Positions 1-9,153 are shown, numbered from the stretch's first letter. The stretch is 64,000 nt of DNA from CAVVUC01 sp963751395 (GCA_963751395.1 CAVVUC010000003.1:186001-250000), one strand, 5' to 3'. The notes: generated by a model from the sequence alone, not told the origin. Program-made: numbers and translations.

Positions 1-1701
1 GTCGATGGCGTTGAGCGCGCCCCTAGCCGCGCGATGCTGCATGCGGTCGGGTTCAGGCGCGAAGATTTCAAGAAGTCGCAGATCGGCATCGCTTCGACCT
101 GGGGCATGGTGACGCCCTGCAACATGCACATCGACCAGCTTGCGCGCGAGGTCGAGTGCGGCGTTGCGGGGGCGGGCGGCAAGGGGGTGATCTTCGGGAC
201 AATCACGATTTCCGACGGTATCTCGATGGGCACCGAGGGGATGAAATACTCGCTGGTGTCGCGCGAAGTGATCGCGGATTCGATCGAGACGGTGATGGGC
301 TGCGAGGGTTTCGACGGTCTCGTGGCCATTGGTGGTTGCGACAAGAACATGCCGGGCTGTCTCATGGCCATGGCGCGGCTGAACCGGCCGTCGGTGTTCG
401 TCTATGGCGGAACGATTCTGCCCGGGTGCATCACCGGCACGATTGTGGGCAATCGTTTGAAAAAAGAGCGGGCCGAAGAGCTGGCAAAGAAGAAGCTCGA
501 CATTGTTTCCGTGTTCGAAGCGGTCGGAGCCCACGCCAACCACAAAATCAACGACCGCGAACTGGAGTTGATCGAGGAGAATGCGATCCCCGGAGCCGGC
601 TCGTGCGGCGGAATGTACACGGCGAATACGATGGCGTCGGCAATCGAAGCGCTCGGCATGAGCCTGCCGAACAGCTCCGCGCAGGACGCGATTTCACCCG
701 CAAAGACCGATGATTGCAGGCGCGCCGGGGCGGCGGTGCTGCACCTGATCAAGCGAGGCATCCGCCCGCTCGACATCCTCACGCGCGAAGCTTTTGAAAA
801 CGCGATCACCGTGGTCGTCGCTCTCGGCGGCTCGACGAACGCCGTGCTCCATCTGCTCGCCATCGCGCACGCGGCGGGAGTGAAGCTGGCTCTCGACGAC
901 TTCACGCGCATCGGCAGGCGCGTGCCGGTGCTTGCGGACTTGAAACCAAGCGGACGCTATCTGATGTCGGAGCTGGTCGCGATCGGCGGTCAGACTCCGC
1001 TGATGAAAATGCTTCTCGAAGAGGGCCTGCTGCACGGCGATGCACTTACCGTGACGGGCAGGACGTTGAAGGAAAATCTCAAACCGGTGAAACCGTATCC
1101 GAAGGGACAGGACATCGTCCGTCCGTTCAGCGATCCGATCAAGAAAGACAGCCATCTCGTGATCCTGCGCGGCAATCTGGCGGCTGAAGGAGCCGTCGCG
1201 AAAATCTCCGGCAAGGAAGGTCTGCAATTCACAGGCACGGCGCGGGTTTTCGAGGCGGAAGAGCAGGCACTCACAGCCATTCTCGACGGCACGGTGAAAA
1301 AAGGCGACGTGATCGTGATTCGTTACGAAGGACCGAAAGGCGGACCCGGCATGCGCGAGATGCTTTCGCCCACGAGCGCGGTCATGGGCAAGGGGCTTGG
1401 CAAAGACGTGGCGCTCATTACCGACGGACGTTTCTCCGGCGGCAGCCACGGGTTTGTGGTCGGCCATATCACGCCTGAAGCGTATTGCGGCGGAGCGATC
1501 GCGGTTGTCCGCAACGGCGACCGCATCACGATCGACGCGGAAAAGCGCACACTGACTCTCGAACTGCCCGCTTCCGAAATTGCTGCGCGCTTGAAGAAAT
1601 GGAAGGCGCCTAAACCGCGCTACACTCGTGGAGTTCTGGCGAAGTACGCGAAACTCGTCAACTCGGCGAGCGAAGGCGCGGTGACCGACGCGAGGCTTTA
1701 G
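1..1701 (+). CDS. ilvD: Dihydroxy-acid dehydratase (5' partial)
   Basis: IlvD removes water from 2,3-dihydroxy-isovalerate and -methylvalerate in valine and isoleucine synthesis, using an Fe-S cluster. The reading frame is open from base 1: eleven codons ahead of the first ATG (position 34) read VDGVERAPSRA, which matches the family's N-terminal pattern just before the 'M-L-H-A-V-G' segment. The true start therefore lies outside the window. Cluster-binding cysteine motifs are visible as GCDKNMPGC (about codons 112-120) and GAGSCGG (about 198-204). The C-terminal family motifs TDGRFSGG and GHITPEA are also present. The length (566 codons seen) is normal. No frameshift is seen, and the gene ends in TAG at 1701. 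Confidence 0.97.
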   Translation, partial: VDGVERAPSRAMLHAVGFRREDFKKSQIGIASTWGMVTPCNMHIDQLAREVECGVAGAGGKGVIFGTITISDGISMGTEGMKYSLVSREVIADSIETVMGCEGFDGLVAIGGCDKNMPGCLMAMARLNRPSVFVYGGTILPGCITGTIVGNRLKKERAEELAKKKLDIVSVFEAVGAHANHKINDRELELIEENAIPGAGSCGGMYTANTMASAIEALGMSLPNSSAQDAISPAKTDDCRRAGAAVLHLIKRGIRPLDILTREAFENAITVVVALGGSTNAVLHLLAIAHAAGVKLALDDFTRIGRRVPVLADLKPSGRYLMSELVAIGGQTPLMKMLLEEGLLHGDALTVTGRTLKENLKPVKPYPKGQDIVRPFSDPIKKDSHLVILRGNLAAEGAVAKISGKEGLQFTGTARVFEAEEQALTAILDGTVKKGDVIVIRYEGPKGGPGMREMLSPTSAVMGKGLGKDVALITDGRFSGGSHGFVVGHITPEAYCGGAIAVVRNGDRITIDAEKRTLTLELPASEIAARLKKWKAPKPRYTRGVLAKYAKLVNSASEGAVTDARL

Positions 1702-1740
1702 TTTTTCGCGATCGGATTGGCCCAAAAATCCAACAACGAG

Positions 1741-1777
1741 TCATTCCGAGGCTTTCACAAAACGGGATTTTGCCGGT
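1741..1777. repeat. Dispersed repeat arm (copy also at 48622)
   Basis: About 36 bases starting TCATTCCGAGGCTTTCAC match the left arm of the large composite palindrome at 48621-48850, with about four mismatches. The TCATTCCGAG core is also the start of the palindrome at 26829. This looks like a solo arm of that repeat family. Confidence 0.6.
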
Positions 1778-2339
1778 GGCGGTGATGAAGTCGTGGCGCA
1801 GGTGGATCGGGCGCTCCGCGCGCGATGCGTTCGCAAGCCGCCTCAAGGCGCATTCTGATTTGCTGCTTCGCAGGTTCGGGCGGCATTTCTCGAACTCGAT
1901 GGGCCTGCCGTCCGTATGGAATATCGCAAGGTCCCGGCTGCCGGAGTCTCTCCGCAAATTCGAGACTTTGAGATTCAGGCAATTCTCACAGCCAATACTC
2001 CGACCGGCACTTCATGGCATCCAGCGGCCTGCGACAATCCCGACTCTCCAAATCGCGGACTCGCAAAGGATGCGGAGAGCCTTATTGCTCCGCTCATGGA
2101 CTCTCGTGCCTGGCGAAGATCGGACGGAGCGCGCGCGCAACTTCAGACCGGAAGCATGGCGCTTCGGTTGGAACTGCCCGCAGCCAGGCAATATGAGGAT
2201 CGCGTGAAACGGCAGAAAGACCAGCGCGCACGGGAATCAGTGCCGCAATTCTGACAGGGCCCGGTCAAAGCGATGCATCGCCTGGTCCGTGCGAAGATAC
2301 CGCTAGAGATGACGGCTTTCGTGACCTCATGGCATGTCT

Positions 2340-2386
2340 ATTGGCGATGAGGTAAACGTGATCGACGGAGGCGCGAACGGAATGCC
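2340..2386 (-). repeat. Dispersed repeat, copy 1 (copy 2 at 9092-9138)
   Basis: In reverse complement this segment reads GGCATTCCGTTCGCGCCTCC and continues with a CGTCGAT core and CGCCAATA. The segment at 9092-9138 on the plus strand is the same with scattered transitions. Both lie in gene-poor stretches next to damaged or unassigned DNA. Confidence 0.55.
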
Positions 2387-2480
2387 TGCCGATGGACGTG
2401 CTGTCCTCCTGACTGGGTTGCATGGCCGGCCTGCCGATTGACGCCGGTGGATCAAAGTCCTATAACCATGCGCCAATTCA

Positions 2481-3245
2481 ATGAGCAGTCTTGCAGCCAG
2501 CCTCATCACTTTAGGATGCCTCATCGGAGGAAGCCTGCTCGGTTTGGCATTTCAACTATTGCTGCCGAAACATCATCTCTCAAAAGAATCCCAGGACACT
2601 GTGAAACTCGGCGCGGGCATGGTGGCCACGATGTCGGCTTTGATCCTCGGCCTGCTGGTTAGTTCAGCCAAGAGTTCGTTCGATAACATGAATGCCTCCA
2701 TCTCGCAGTCGGGTGCGAAAATCATCCAGCTCGACCATCTGCTGGCGGACTACGGCCTGGAGACAAAACCGTTCCGCGCGCAGATGAAGCGGTCTATGGC
2801 CGGGCGAGTGCGGCAAATCTGGGCCGACTCCAAAACCGGCGCGCCCGGCGGTCTGCAAGCGGTGGAGAAATCCACCGCCGTGCTGGATATTCAAAGCCTG
2901 CTGCGCGAGTTGAACCCGGCGACTGAAAGCCAGAAATCGATTCTCAATCAGGCTCAGCAAATCCTCACCGACCTCTGGCAAAGGCGGCTGTTGGTCATCG
3001 AGGAGCAACAGCAGCCGGTGCCGGCGGTGTTCCTCGCGCTGCTGATTTTCTGGCTCACGATCCTGTTCATGACCTTCGGGCTTTTTGCGCCCCGCAACGC
3101 CACCGTCTTCGCGGTGCTCCTCGTCTGTGCGCTCTCCGTTTCCTCCGCCGTCTTCCTGATTCTTGAAATGAGCCATCCTCTGGACGGCTGCATCAGGGCT
3201 TCCAACGCGCCGCTGGTGAAGGCATTGGAAGTGATCGGCGGCTGA
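2481..3245 (+). CDS. DUF4239 (bestrophin-like) membrane protein
   Basis: This 254-residue membrane protein has hydrophobic segments at about 4-25 and 46-62, a soluble middle (about 65-175), and two segments at about 180-202 and 208-228. Family signatures are visible: LGAGMVATMSALILGLLVSS after the first segment, FGLFAPRNAT before the last, and a closing EMSHPLDG motif. DUF4239 proteins have no settled function and are often called bestrophin-like. The ATG at 2481 is the first plausible start and places the first hydrophobic segment at the N-terminus. The gene stands alone between repeat-rich regions, so the neighbours do not help with function. Confidence 0.85.
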   Translation: MSSLAASLITLGCLIGGSLLGLAFQLLLPKHHLSKESQDTVKLGAGMVATMSALILGLLVSSAKSSFDNMNASISQSGAKIIQLDHLLADYGLETKPFRAQMKRSMAGRVRQIWADSKTGAPGGLQAVEKSTAVLDIQSLLRELNPATESQKSILNQAQQILTDLWQRRLLVIEEQQQPVPAVFLALLIFWLTILFMTFGLFAPRNATVFAVLLVCALSVSSAVFLILEMSHPLDGCIRASNAPLVKALEVIGG

Positions 3246-3309
3246 ACAGGCCCGGCTCGTGTGGCGAGTTTTAGCGGAGGGTTTCCTCGCGCAGTAATCC
3301 ATGTCAGTA

Positions 3310-3545
3310 AGGCACCTGCCCCTGACCTGTCGCTTTATTTTTTGCAGTTGAACGTCAGGACCTGGCCGGGCGTCAGGTCGAAGTTCTTTTTCCTGCCATT
3401 GATCTCGTGGGTCAGGACGGAGGTAATCGCCAGTCGCTTATCGGCCCATGGATACCACGCCAGGGCGCCCTGGAACTGCTGAGTCCAGAAACCGAATCCA
3501 ATGTTGTCTCCGGGGGATAGGGGTCAGGGGAGGGACAGGCGACAT
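3310..3545. repeat. Inverted GGTCAGGGG motifs flanking the gene fragment
   Basis: CCCCTGACC (in the 3313-3333 segment) and GGTCAGGGG (3521-3536) lie in opposite orientation on either side of the fragment at 3335-3511. Both are embedded in ACAGG/CCTGT-rich sequence. The arrangement resembles palindromic repeats associated with REP-type transposases, but no transposase is present. I cannot tell chance from a true element by eye. Confidence 0.35.
3335..3511 (-). pseudogene. C-terminal fragment of an unidentified protein
   Basis: On the minus strand an open frame of about 58 codons ends at TAA (3335-3337). Its text looks like a real C-terminus: it contains IGFGFWTQQFQGALAWYPWA, then LTHEING and a terminal LTPGQVLTFNCKK. 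No start codon or upstream part remains, because the frame runs into a repeat at 3517-3545 and then a stop. I read it as the surviving end of an exported or secreted protein, family not recognised. Confidence 0.4.
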
Positions 3546-3832
3546 TTCTTGACTGATTGATCCATTCCCGAAGTTTCTTCGGCATTGCTTGCCGCCCCTT
3601 TTTCGCCTCACTCGAATCCCGGAGTGGCACCGGGAAGTTCTCGAAGAGCGCGAGACTTGAAACAGTTCCAGCCCCACGGGGCGTTGCGGTGACACGGTTC
3701 AGACGACCGCCACGAGGATCTGCATACAGACGATCCATCCGCACCCGGTTTCGTCTTGCTTCACGTCAGGTTGGACGCATCATCCGAAACGGAAGTCGCG
3801 ACGGTTGCCCGAGCGAACAAGCTGAGTATTCC

Positions 3833-4915
3833 ATGAAAAACACCGATGAATTGAAATCACAAGGAGCGAAGCCCGTTTCGGCACCGGGCGCGGAATCTTC
3901 GACGAAGAAGCCACTGCGCATGCCCGGCGTGATCTTGTTTCTCCTCGCCATCGCCGGTGCGGGGGTGTGGTGGATGAATCAGCCGAAGCAGGATTTGCCG
4001 GGGATCGCGTCGGGGAATGGGCGCATCGAGGCCACGGAGGTGGATGTGGCGACGAAGCAGCAGGGGCGCGTCGAGGCGGTGCTCGTGAAGGAAGGCGACA
4101 TGGTGGAGGCGGGGCAGGTGCTAGCGCGGATGGATGCGGCGGTGTTGCGGGCGCAGTTGCACGAGGCGGAGGCCGGGCAGCGGCACGCGGAGCAGGAGCG
4201 CAACGTCGCGGCAGCGATTGCGGCCCAGCGCGAGAATGAACACAGCCTCGCGAAAAAGGATCTCGAACGCACGCAGCAACTCGCGAATCAAAGAGCGATC
4301 GAGGAGAAGCAGCTCGATGCCGACGTGTCAAAGGAGCAGACTGCAAGCGCTCTCTGGGCGGCATCGAAAGCGCAGGTGACCAGCGCGGAGGCCGCCATCG
4401 AATCAGCCGCGGCGCAAGTCGAGCGGATCAGGACCGACCTCGACGACGCCACCCTCAAGAGCCCGCGTCCGGGCCGCGTCGAATACCGGCTGGTCGAGCC
4501 CGGCGAGGTGATCGGCGTGGGCGGAAAAGTGGTGACGCTGCTCGATGTGACGGACGTTTACCTGACCTTCTTCCTCCCCACGGAGGTGGCGGGAAAAGTC
4601 GCGCTCGGCAGCGATGCGCGGATCGTGCTCGATGCGCTGCCGGGGCTGCCGATTCCGGCGAAGGTGTCGTTCGTGTCGCCGGCCGCGCAATTCACGCCGA
4701 AGGAAGTCGAGACGCGCACCGAGCGGGAAAAGCTGATGTTCCGCGTGAAGCTGCGCGTCGATCCCGAACTGCTGAAGCCCTACGTCGAGCGCGTGAAAAC
4801 CGGGCTGCCGGGAATGGGCTATGTGAAACTCGACTCGACGGTGTCGTGGCCCGAGCGCCTGAAGTCGCGCGCTGAACGCGGCCTGCCGCCGCCGGCGCCG
4901 GAAGATTTGAAATGA
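3833..4915 (+). CDS. HlyD-family periplasmic adaptor (YhiI-like)
   Basis: This is the membrane fusion subunit of a tripartite ABC exporter, linking an inner-membrane ABC transporter to the outer envelope. It has 360 residues. A short cytoplasmic stretch is followed by one membrane segment (about 31-47). A biotinyl-lipoyl-like half (NGRIEATEVDVATKQQGRVE onward) follows, then a long Ala/Glu/Gln-rich coiled coil (about 100-205), the second lipoyl half (LKSPRPGRVEYRLVEPGEV) and a beta-barrel domain. The frame is open further upstream to 3557, but that extension is arginine-rich repeat DNA. The ATG at 3833 puts the membrane segment in the expected place. It overlaps the next gene by 4 bases (ATGA), which indicates translational coupling. 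Confidence 0.92.
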   Translation: MKNTDELKSQGAKPVSAPGAESSTKKPLRMPGVILFLLAIAGAGVWWMNQPKQDLPGIASGNGRIEATEVDVATKQQGRVEAVLVKEGDMVEAGQVLARMDAAVLRAQLHEAEAGQRHAEQERNVAAAIAAQRENEHSLAKKDLERTQQLANQRAIEEKQLDADVSKEQTASALWAASKAQVTSAEAAIESAAAQVERIRTDLDDATLKSPRPGRVEYRLVEPGEVIGVGGKVVTLLDVTDVYLTFFLPTEVAGKVALGSDARIVLDALPGLPIPAKVSFVSPAAQFTPKEVETRTEREKLMFRVKLRVDPELLKPYVERVKTGLPGMGYVKLDSTVSWPERLKSRAERGLPPPAPEDLK

Positions 4916-7644
4916 GCGACGCCAGCGGAGTCGTCGCGCGCATCGCGGGGCTGCGCCATCGCTACGGTGCGGTCGCGGCGCTCGATGGAGTGGATCTCGC
5001 GGTGCCGGCCGGATGCATGGCGGGAGTGCTCGGGCCGGATGGCGTGGGCAAGTCGAGCCTGCTCGCGATCATCGCCGGTGTGCGGCGGATTCAGTCGGGG
5101 AAAGTGGAAGTCCTCGGCGGCGACATGGCCTCGCGGCGGCACCGCGCCACCGCGTGCCCGCGCATAGCCTACATGCCGCAGGGGCTCGGCCGCAATCTCT
5201 ACTCCACGCTCTCGGTTTTCGAGAATGTCGATTTCTTCGGTCGGCTCTTCGGATATTCGCGAGAGGAGCGCGCGTGGCGCATCGCGGAGTTGCTCGCCAG
5301 CACGGGGCTCGCGCCGTTTGCCGATCGCCCGGCGGGCAAGCTCTCGGGCGGCATGAAGCAGAAACTCGGGCTCTGCTGCGCGCTCATTCACGATCCCGAT
5401 TTGCTCATCCTCGATGAGCCGACAACCGGCGTGGACCCGCTCTCGCGCCGGCAGTTTTGGGAACTCATCGACCGCATCCGCGCGCGGCGTCCCGGCATGA
5501 GCGTGCTCGTGGCCACGGCCTACATGGATGAGGCGCAGCGCTTCGACTGGCTCGTGGCCATGGACGCGGGGAAGGTGCTCGCCACCGGCAGCCCTGCCGC
5601 GCTGCTCGCGCAGACGGGCGCGAAAAATCTGGAGGCCGCCTTCATCGCGTTGCTGCCGGAGGAAAAACGCCGCGGGCATCGTGCCGTCGCCGTGCCGCCG
5701 AGAACGCTGCAAACATCGGGCCCGGCGGCCATCGAGGCCGGGGGACTCACGCGGCGCTTTGGCAAATTCACGGCGGTGGATCACGTGAGCTTCCGCATCG
5801 AGCGCGGTGAAATCTTCGGCTTCCTCGGCTCGAACGGCTGCGGAAAAACGACGACGATGAAAGTGCTCACCAGACTGCTTCCCGCGAGCGAGGGCGAGGC
5901 GCGGCTGTTCGGTCGCGCGGTGGATGCGGGCGACATCGCGACGCGCCGCCGCGTGGGCTACATGTCGCAGAGCTTCTCGCTCTATACGGAGCTCACCGTG
6001 CGGCAAAATCTGGAACTGCACGGCCAGCTCTTCGGCCTCTCCGCGGACGACATCGCCGCGCGCATCGCGGAACTCGTCACGCGGTTCGGCCTCGATGAAT
6101 ACGTGGACGAACTCAGCGACGAACTCCCGCCCGGCATCCGGCAGCGGCTCTCGCTCGCGGTGGCGGTCATTCATCGGCCCGAGATGCTGCTTCTCGATGA
6201 ACCGACCTCCGGCGTGGACCCGGTCGGCCGCGATCGTTTCTGGGAGTTGCTCATCGACCTCGCGCGCGGCGAAGGCGTGACCATTTTCATCTCCACGCAC
6301 TTCATGAACGAGGCGGAGCGCTGCGACCGCATCGCCCTGATGCACGCGGGAAAAGTGCTGGCCACCGATTCGCCCGCGGCGCTGATGCAATCGCGCGGCT
6401 CGACGAGTCTGGAGGAGACATTCATCGCCGTGCTCCAGGAAGCCGCGCCCGCGGAGCCGCCGCCCGGGAGCGCGCCGGCCGCGACGGAAGCAACCGCGCA
6501 CGGACCCGCGCTCCCGCACTTCTTCAGCCTGCGCCGGATGCTCGCCTACCTCATGCGCGAGTCGCTGGAAATCCGGCGCGATCCCATCCGCCTCGCGTTC
6601 ACGCTGCTCGGGCCGGTGCTGCTCATGCTGGTCTTCGGCTATGGCATCACGCTGGATGTCGAGCATCTCTCCTACGCCGTGCTCGACCGCGACCAGACGA
6701 CGCTCAGCCGGGAGTATCTCGAAAACTTCGCGGGCTCGCGCTACTTCCGCGAGCGTCCGCCGATTCGCGACTACGCGGAACTCGATCGCCGCATGCAGAG
6801 CGGTGAACTGCGACTCGCCATCGAAATCCCGCCGGACTTTGCCCGCGATGTGAAGCGGGGCCGCGCGCCCGCAGTCGCCGCGTGGATCGACGGCGCGATG
6901 CCATTTCGCGGCGAGATGATGCGCGGCTACGTGCTCGGTCTGCACCGTCTCGCGCTCACCGACACGGCGCGCCGCGGCGGCGTCACGCTGCCACAACTGC
7001 CGGCGCAACTCACGCTGCGCTACCGCTACAATCAGGATTTCAAGAGCGTGTATGCGATGGTGCCTGCGGTCATCGCGCTGCTGCTCGTCTTCATCCCATC
7101 GGTCTCCACCGCCGTCGGCGTGGTGCGTGAAAAAGAGCTCGGCTCCATCACGAACCTATACGCGACGCCGGTCACGCGGCTCGAATTTCTCCTCGGCAAA
7201 CAGGCGCCCTACATCGCCATCGCGATGCTGAACTTCTTCTCGCTCGTCGCGATGGCCATCTTCCTTTTCGACGTGCCGCTCAAGGCCGGCCCCGCCCCGC
7301 TCGCGCTCGGCGCGCTGCTCTACGTCACCGCGACCACGGGCGTCGGCCTGCTCATCTCCGCATTTACAAAGACGCAAATCGCCGCGCTCTTCGGCACCGC
7401 CATCCTCACCGTCATGCCCGCCGTGCAGTTCTGCGGAATGATGACGCCCGTCTCGTCGCTCAGCGGCGGAGCCGCGGTCGTCGGTTCCATTTACCCCACC
7501 ACGTATTTCATGAAGGCGAGCGTCGGTGCATTCACGAAAGCGCTCGGCTTCGACGAACTCGCGCCGAATCTCGCGATGCTCGCGCTTTTCATCCCGGTGC
7601 TCACGGTGGCGAGCCTGGCGCTGCTCAGGAAACAGGAGGACTGA
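4912..7644 (+). CDS. Fused double ABC-ATPase / ABC-2 permease (RbbA-type)
   Basis: One 910-residue chain carries two ATPase domains and a membrane domain, the same build and length as E. coli RbbA (YhiH). Domain 1 has Walker A GPDGVGKSS (about 41), signature LSGGMKQK and Walker B LLILDEPTTGVDP. Domain 2 has Walker A GSNGCGKTTT (about 306) and Walker B LLLDEPTSGVDP, but the signature is altered to LPPGIRQRLSLA. The ABC-2 membrane domain (about 540-908) begins with one segment at about 560, has a large external loop, and ends with five further segments. Encoded between a HlyD adaptor and a second ABC-2 permease, it is most simply an exporter subunit. The ribosome-associated ATPase role claimed for RbbA is known for E. 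coli, not shown here. Confidence 0.93.
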   Translation: MSDASGVVARIAGLRHRYGAVAALDGVDLAVPAGCMAGVLGPDGVGKSSLLAIIAGVRRIQSGKVEVLGGDMASRRHRATACPRIAYMPQGLGRNLYSTLSVFENVDFFGRLFGYSREERAWRIAELLASTGLAPFADRPAGKLSGGMKQKLGLCCALIHDPDLLILDEPTTGVDPLSRRQFWELIDRIRARRPGMSVLVATAYMDEAQRFDWLVAMDAGKVLATGSPAALLAQTGAKNLEAAFIALLPEEKRRGHRAVAVPPRTLQTSGPAAIEAGGLTRRFGKFTAVDHVSFRIERGEIFGFLGSNGCGKTTTMKVLTRLLPASEGEARLFGRAVDAGDIATRRRVGYMSQSFSLYTELTVRQNLELHGQLFGLSADDIAARIAELVTRFGLDEYVDELSDELPPGIRQRLSLAVAVIHRPEMLLLDEPTSGVDPVGRDRFWELLIDLARGEGVTIFISTHFMNEAERCDRIALMHAGKVLATDSPAALMQSRGSTSLEETFIAVLQEAAPAEPPPGSAPAATEATAHGPALPHFFSLRRMLAYLMRESLEIRRDPIRLAFTLLGPVLLMLVFGYGITLDVEHLSYAVLDRDQTTLSREYLENFAGSRYFRERPPIRDYAELDRRMQSGELRLAIEIPPDFARDVKRGRAPAVAAWIDGAMPFRGEMMRGYVLGLHRLALTDTARRGGVTLPQLPAQLTLRYRYNQDFKSVYAMVPAVIALLLVFIPSVSTAVGVVREKELGSITNLYATPVTRLEFLLGKQAPYIAIAMLNFFSLVAMAIFLFDVPLKAGPAPLALGALLYVTATTGVGLLISAFTKTQIAALFGTAILTVMPAVQFCGMMTPVSSLSGGAAVVGSIYPTTYFMKASVGAFTKALGFDELAPNLAMLALFIPVLTVASLALLRKQED

Positions 7645-7645
7645 G

Positions 7646-8773
7646 ATGCAATCGCTGAAGAACATCTTCCGACTCGGAATCAAGGAACTGCGCAGCCTGC
7701 GGCGCGACACCGTGCTGCTCGTGCTCGTCGCCTACGCCTTTTCCTACGGCATCTACAGCCGCGCCACGGGCATCAGTTCCGAACTGCGCGCGGCCTCGAT
7801 CGCCGTCGTCGATGAAGACCGCTCGTTCCTTTCGCAACGCATCATCGGCGCCTTCCTCAGCCCGTCCTTCAAGCCCGCCGAGGTCATCGACATCTCGCAA
7901 ATCGACGACGGCATGGACTCGGGCCGCTACACCTTCGTGCTGAATATCCCGCCGGATTTCGAGCGCGATGTGCTGCGCGGACGGCGGCCCGCGCTCCAGG
8001 TGAACATCGACGCCACCGCAATCATGCAGGCGGGCGTCGGCGCGCGTTACGTGCAGGAAATCGCCGCCGCGGAAATCGCGCAGTTCGACCAGCGCACGCC
8101 CTCGCAGAGCGCGCTGCCCGTGAGCGTCACCACGCGAATGAAATTCAACCCGAACCTCACCAGCGCGTGGTTCATGTCGGTGATGGAACTCATCGACAGC
8201 GTGACCATGCTCGCGATCATCCTCGCCGGCGGCGCGCTCATCCGCGAGCGGGAGCACGGCACCATCGACCACCTGCTCGTCATGCCGCTGCGTCCCTTCG
8301 AGATCATGATGGCCAAGGTCTGGGCCAATGGCTTCGTCATCCTCACCGGTTCCGTGGTCGCCCTCACACTCGTCATCCAGATGTTTCTGAAAGTGCCCAT
8401 CGCCGGTTCCGTCCCGCTCTTCGTCGCCGGCACCGCGCTCTACCTTTTCGCCGCGACCGCGCTCGGAATCCTGCTCGCCACCGTCGCGCGCTCGATGCCG
8501 CAGTTTGGCCTCCTCTTCATCATGGTCGCCCTGCCCATGAGCCTCCTCTCCGGCGGCAACACCCCGCTCGACTCCATGCCGCTTTTCCTCCAGCGCACGA
8601 TGCAGTTCTTCCCCTCGACGCACTACGTCAGCTTCGCGCAGGCAATCCTGTATCGCGGCGCCGGCTTCGACGTCGTCTGGCGCGACTTCGCCGCCATCGC
8701 CGCCATCGGCAGCGTGAACTTCCTCATCGCCGCCCTGCGCTTCCGCCGCACGGTCACGGTCGCCGTCGGGTGA
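7646..8773 (+). CDS. ABC-2 type permease (YhhJ-like)
   Basis: This is a 375-residue ABC-2 permease, the partner half-channel of the upstream fused transporter. It has one membrane segment near the N-terminus, a large extracytoplasmic loop (about 45-170) with the family phrase NIPPDFERDVLRG, and about five further segments from about 175 to 370 including GGALIREREHGTIDHLLVMP. The start is the ATG at 7646. A strong ribosome site AGGAGGA (7634-7640) lies inside the end of the previous gene, whose stop is one base before the ATG. The three genes 3833-8773 form one operon for export of an unknown substrate; in E. coli the equivalent yhiI-rbbA-yhhJ set has the same order. Confidence 0.92.
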   Translation: MQSLKNIFRLGIKELRSLRRDTVLLVLVAYAFSYGIYSRATGISSELRAASIAVVDEDRSFLSQRIIGAFLSPSFKPAEVIDISQIDDGMDSGRYTFVLNIPPDFERDVLRGRRPALQVNIDATAIMQAGVGARYVQEIAAAEIAQFDQRTPSQSALPVSVTTRMKFNPNLTSAWFMSVMELIDSVTMLAIILAGGALIREREHGTIDHLLVMPLRPFEIMMAKVWANGFVILTGSVVALTLVIQMFLKVPIAGSVPLFVAGTALYLFAATALGILLATVARSMPQFGLLFIMVALPMSLLSGGNTPLDSMPLFLQRTMQFFPSTHYVSFAQAILYRGAGFDVVWRDFAAIAAIGSVNFLIAALRFRRTVTVAVG

Positions 8774-8815
8774 GGCTTTTTTTGACGCACACACAAACCA
8801 CACATCATCGAACTC

Positions 8816-9090
8816 ATGATCCCGAAAACCATGAAGGCCGCCGTCCAACACAAGCCCGGACAGCCGCTCACCATCGAAGAAGTCCCCGTGCCGCAGCCTG
8901 CGAAGGGCCGGGGGCTCATCAAGCTCGCGACCAGCGGTGGCTGCCACACTGACCTCCACGCCGCCATTCATTCCCGGTCACGAAGGCGTGGGCCACGTCA
9001 TCGCCTGCGACCTGATGCATGGGTTCAACCGGGACAAGTGGACCACCGGCAAACCCACCGAACGCCTCGCCCTCATCCCCGGTATGCCGG
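8816..9090 (+). pseudogene. Zinc alcohol dehydrogenase, N-terminal remnant
   Basis: The first about 50 codons read like the N-terminus of an AdhP-type zinc alcohol dehydrogenase (MIPKTMKAAV, IEEVPVPQPAKG, SGGCHTDLHAA with a zinc-binding Cys). The sequence then jumps in another frame straight to PFIPGHEGVGHVIA, so the roughly 11-12 residues that normally join these motifs are missing and the phase is lost. After that, similarity ends, and the phrase RDKWTTGKPTERLALIPG is not recognisable. The gene is a decayed fragment, bounded on the right by a dispersed repeat (9092-9138). Confidence 0.7.
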
Positions 9091-9091
9091 G

Positions 9092-9138
9092 GGCATTCTG
9101 TTCGCACCTCCGTCGATTGCGTGTAGTTTGTCACCAAT
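9092..9138 (+). repeat. Dispersed repeat, copy 2 (copy 1 at 2340-2386)
   Basis: The segment starts GGCATTCTGTTCGCACCTCC and matches the reverse complement of 2340-2386 with mostly transition differences. It joins the alcohol dehydrogenase remnant to the start of the truncated kinase gene, so it may mark a rearrangement joint. Confidence 0.55.
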
Positions 9139-9153
9139 AAACGAAGCGATTTC

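Larger units (their letters stand above)
1702..2480. other. Intergenic region with two dispersed repeats, no convincing gene
   Basis: Short overlapping open frames in several phases show no recognisable domain, no good ribosome site and arginine/proline-rich shadow composition, so I call no gene. Two segments are repeated elsewhere in the window. Bases 1741-1777 (TCATTCCGAGGCTTTCACAA and on) match 48622-48657. Bases 2340-2386, in reverse complement, match 9092-9138. The region is probably a graveyard of interspersed repeats. Confidence 0.6.

Noticed and set aside
694..1725. 343-codon open frame on the minus strand
   Set aside because: Antisense to ilvD, which is certain.
1770..2254. Overlapping plus-strand open frames of 145 and 112 codons
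   Set aside because: No ribosome site, no motif, Arg/Pro-rich composition in a repeat-rich gap.
3517..3790. REP-associated transposase remnant
   Set aside because: The sequence has GGTCAGGGG-type repeats, but no reading frame shows the HUH or tyrosine motifs of such transposases.
3557..3832. N-terminal extension of the HlyD gene (92 codons)
   Set aside because: Arg-rich, coded by repeat-like DNA; the membrane segment is correctly placed when starting at 3833.
4819..7008. 729-codon open frame on the minus strand
   Set aside because: Antisense to the fused ABC transporter; composition is the Arg/His/Glu-rich shadow typical of GC-rich genes, with no domain.
7625..8971. 448-codon open frame on the minus strand
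   Set aside because: Shadow of the YhhJ-like permease; Gly/Asp/Glu/Arg-rich with no conserved segment.
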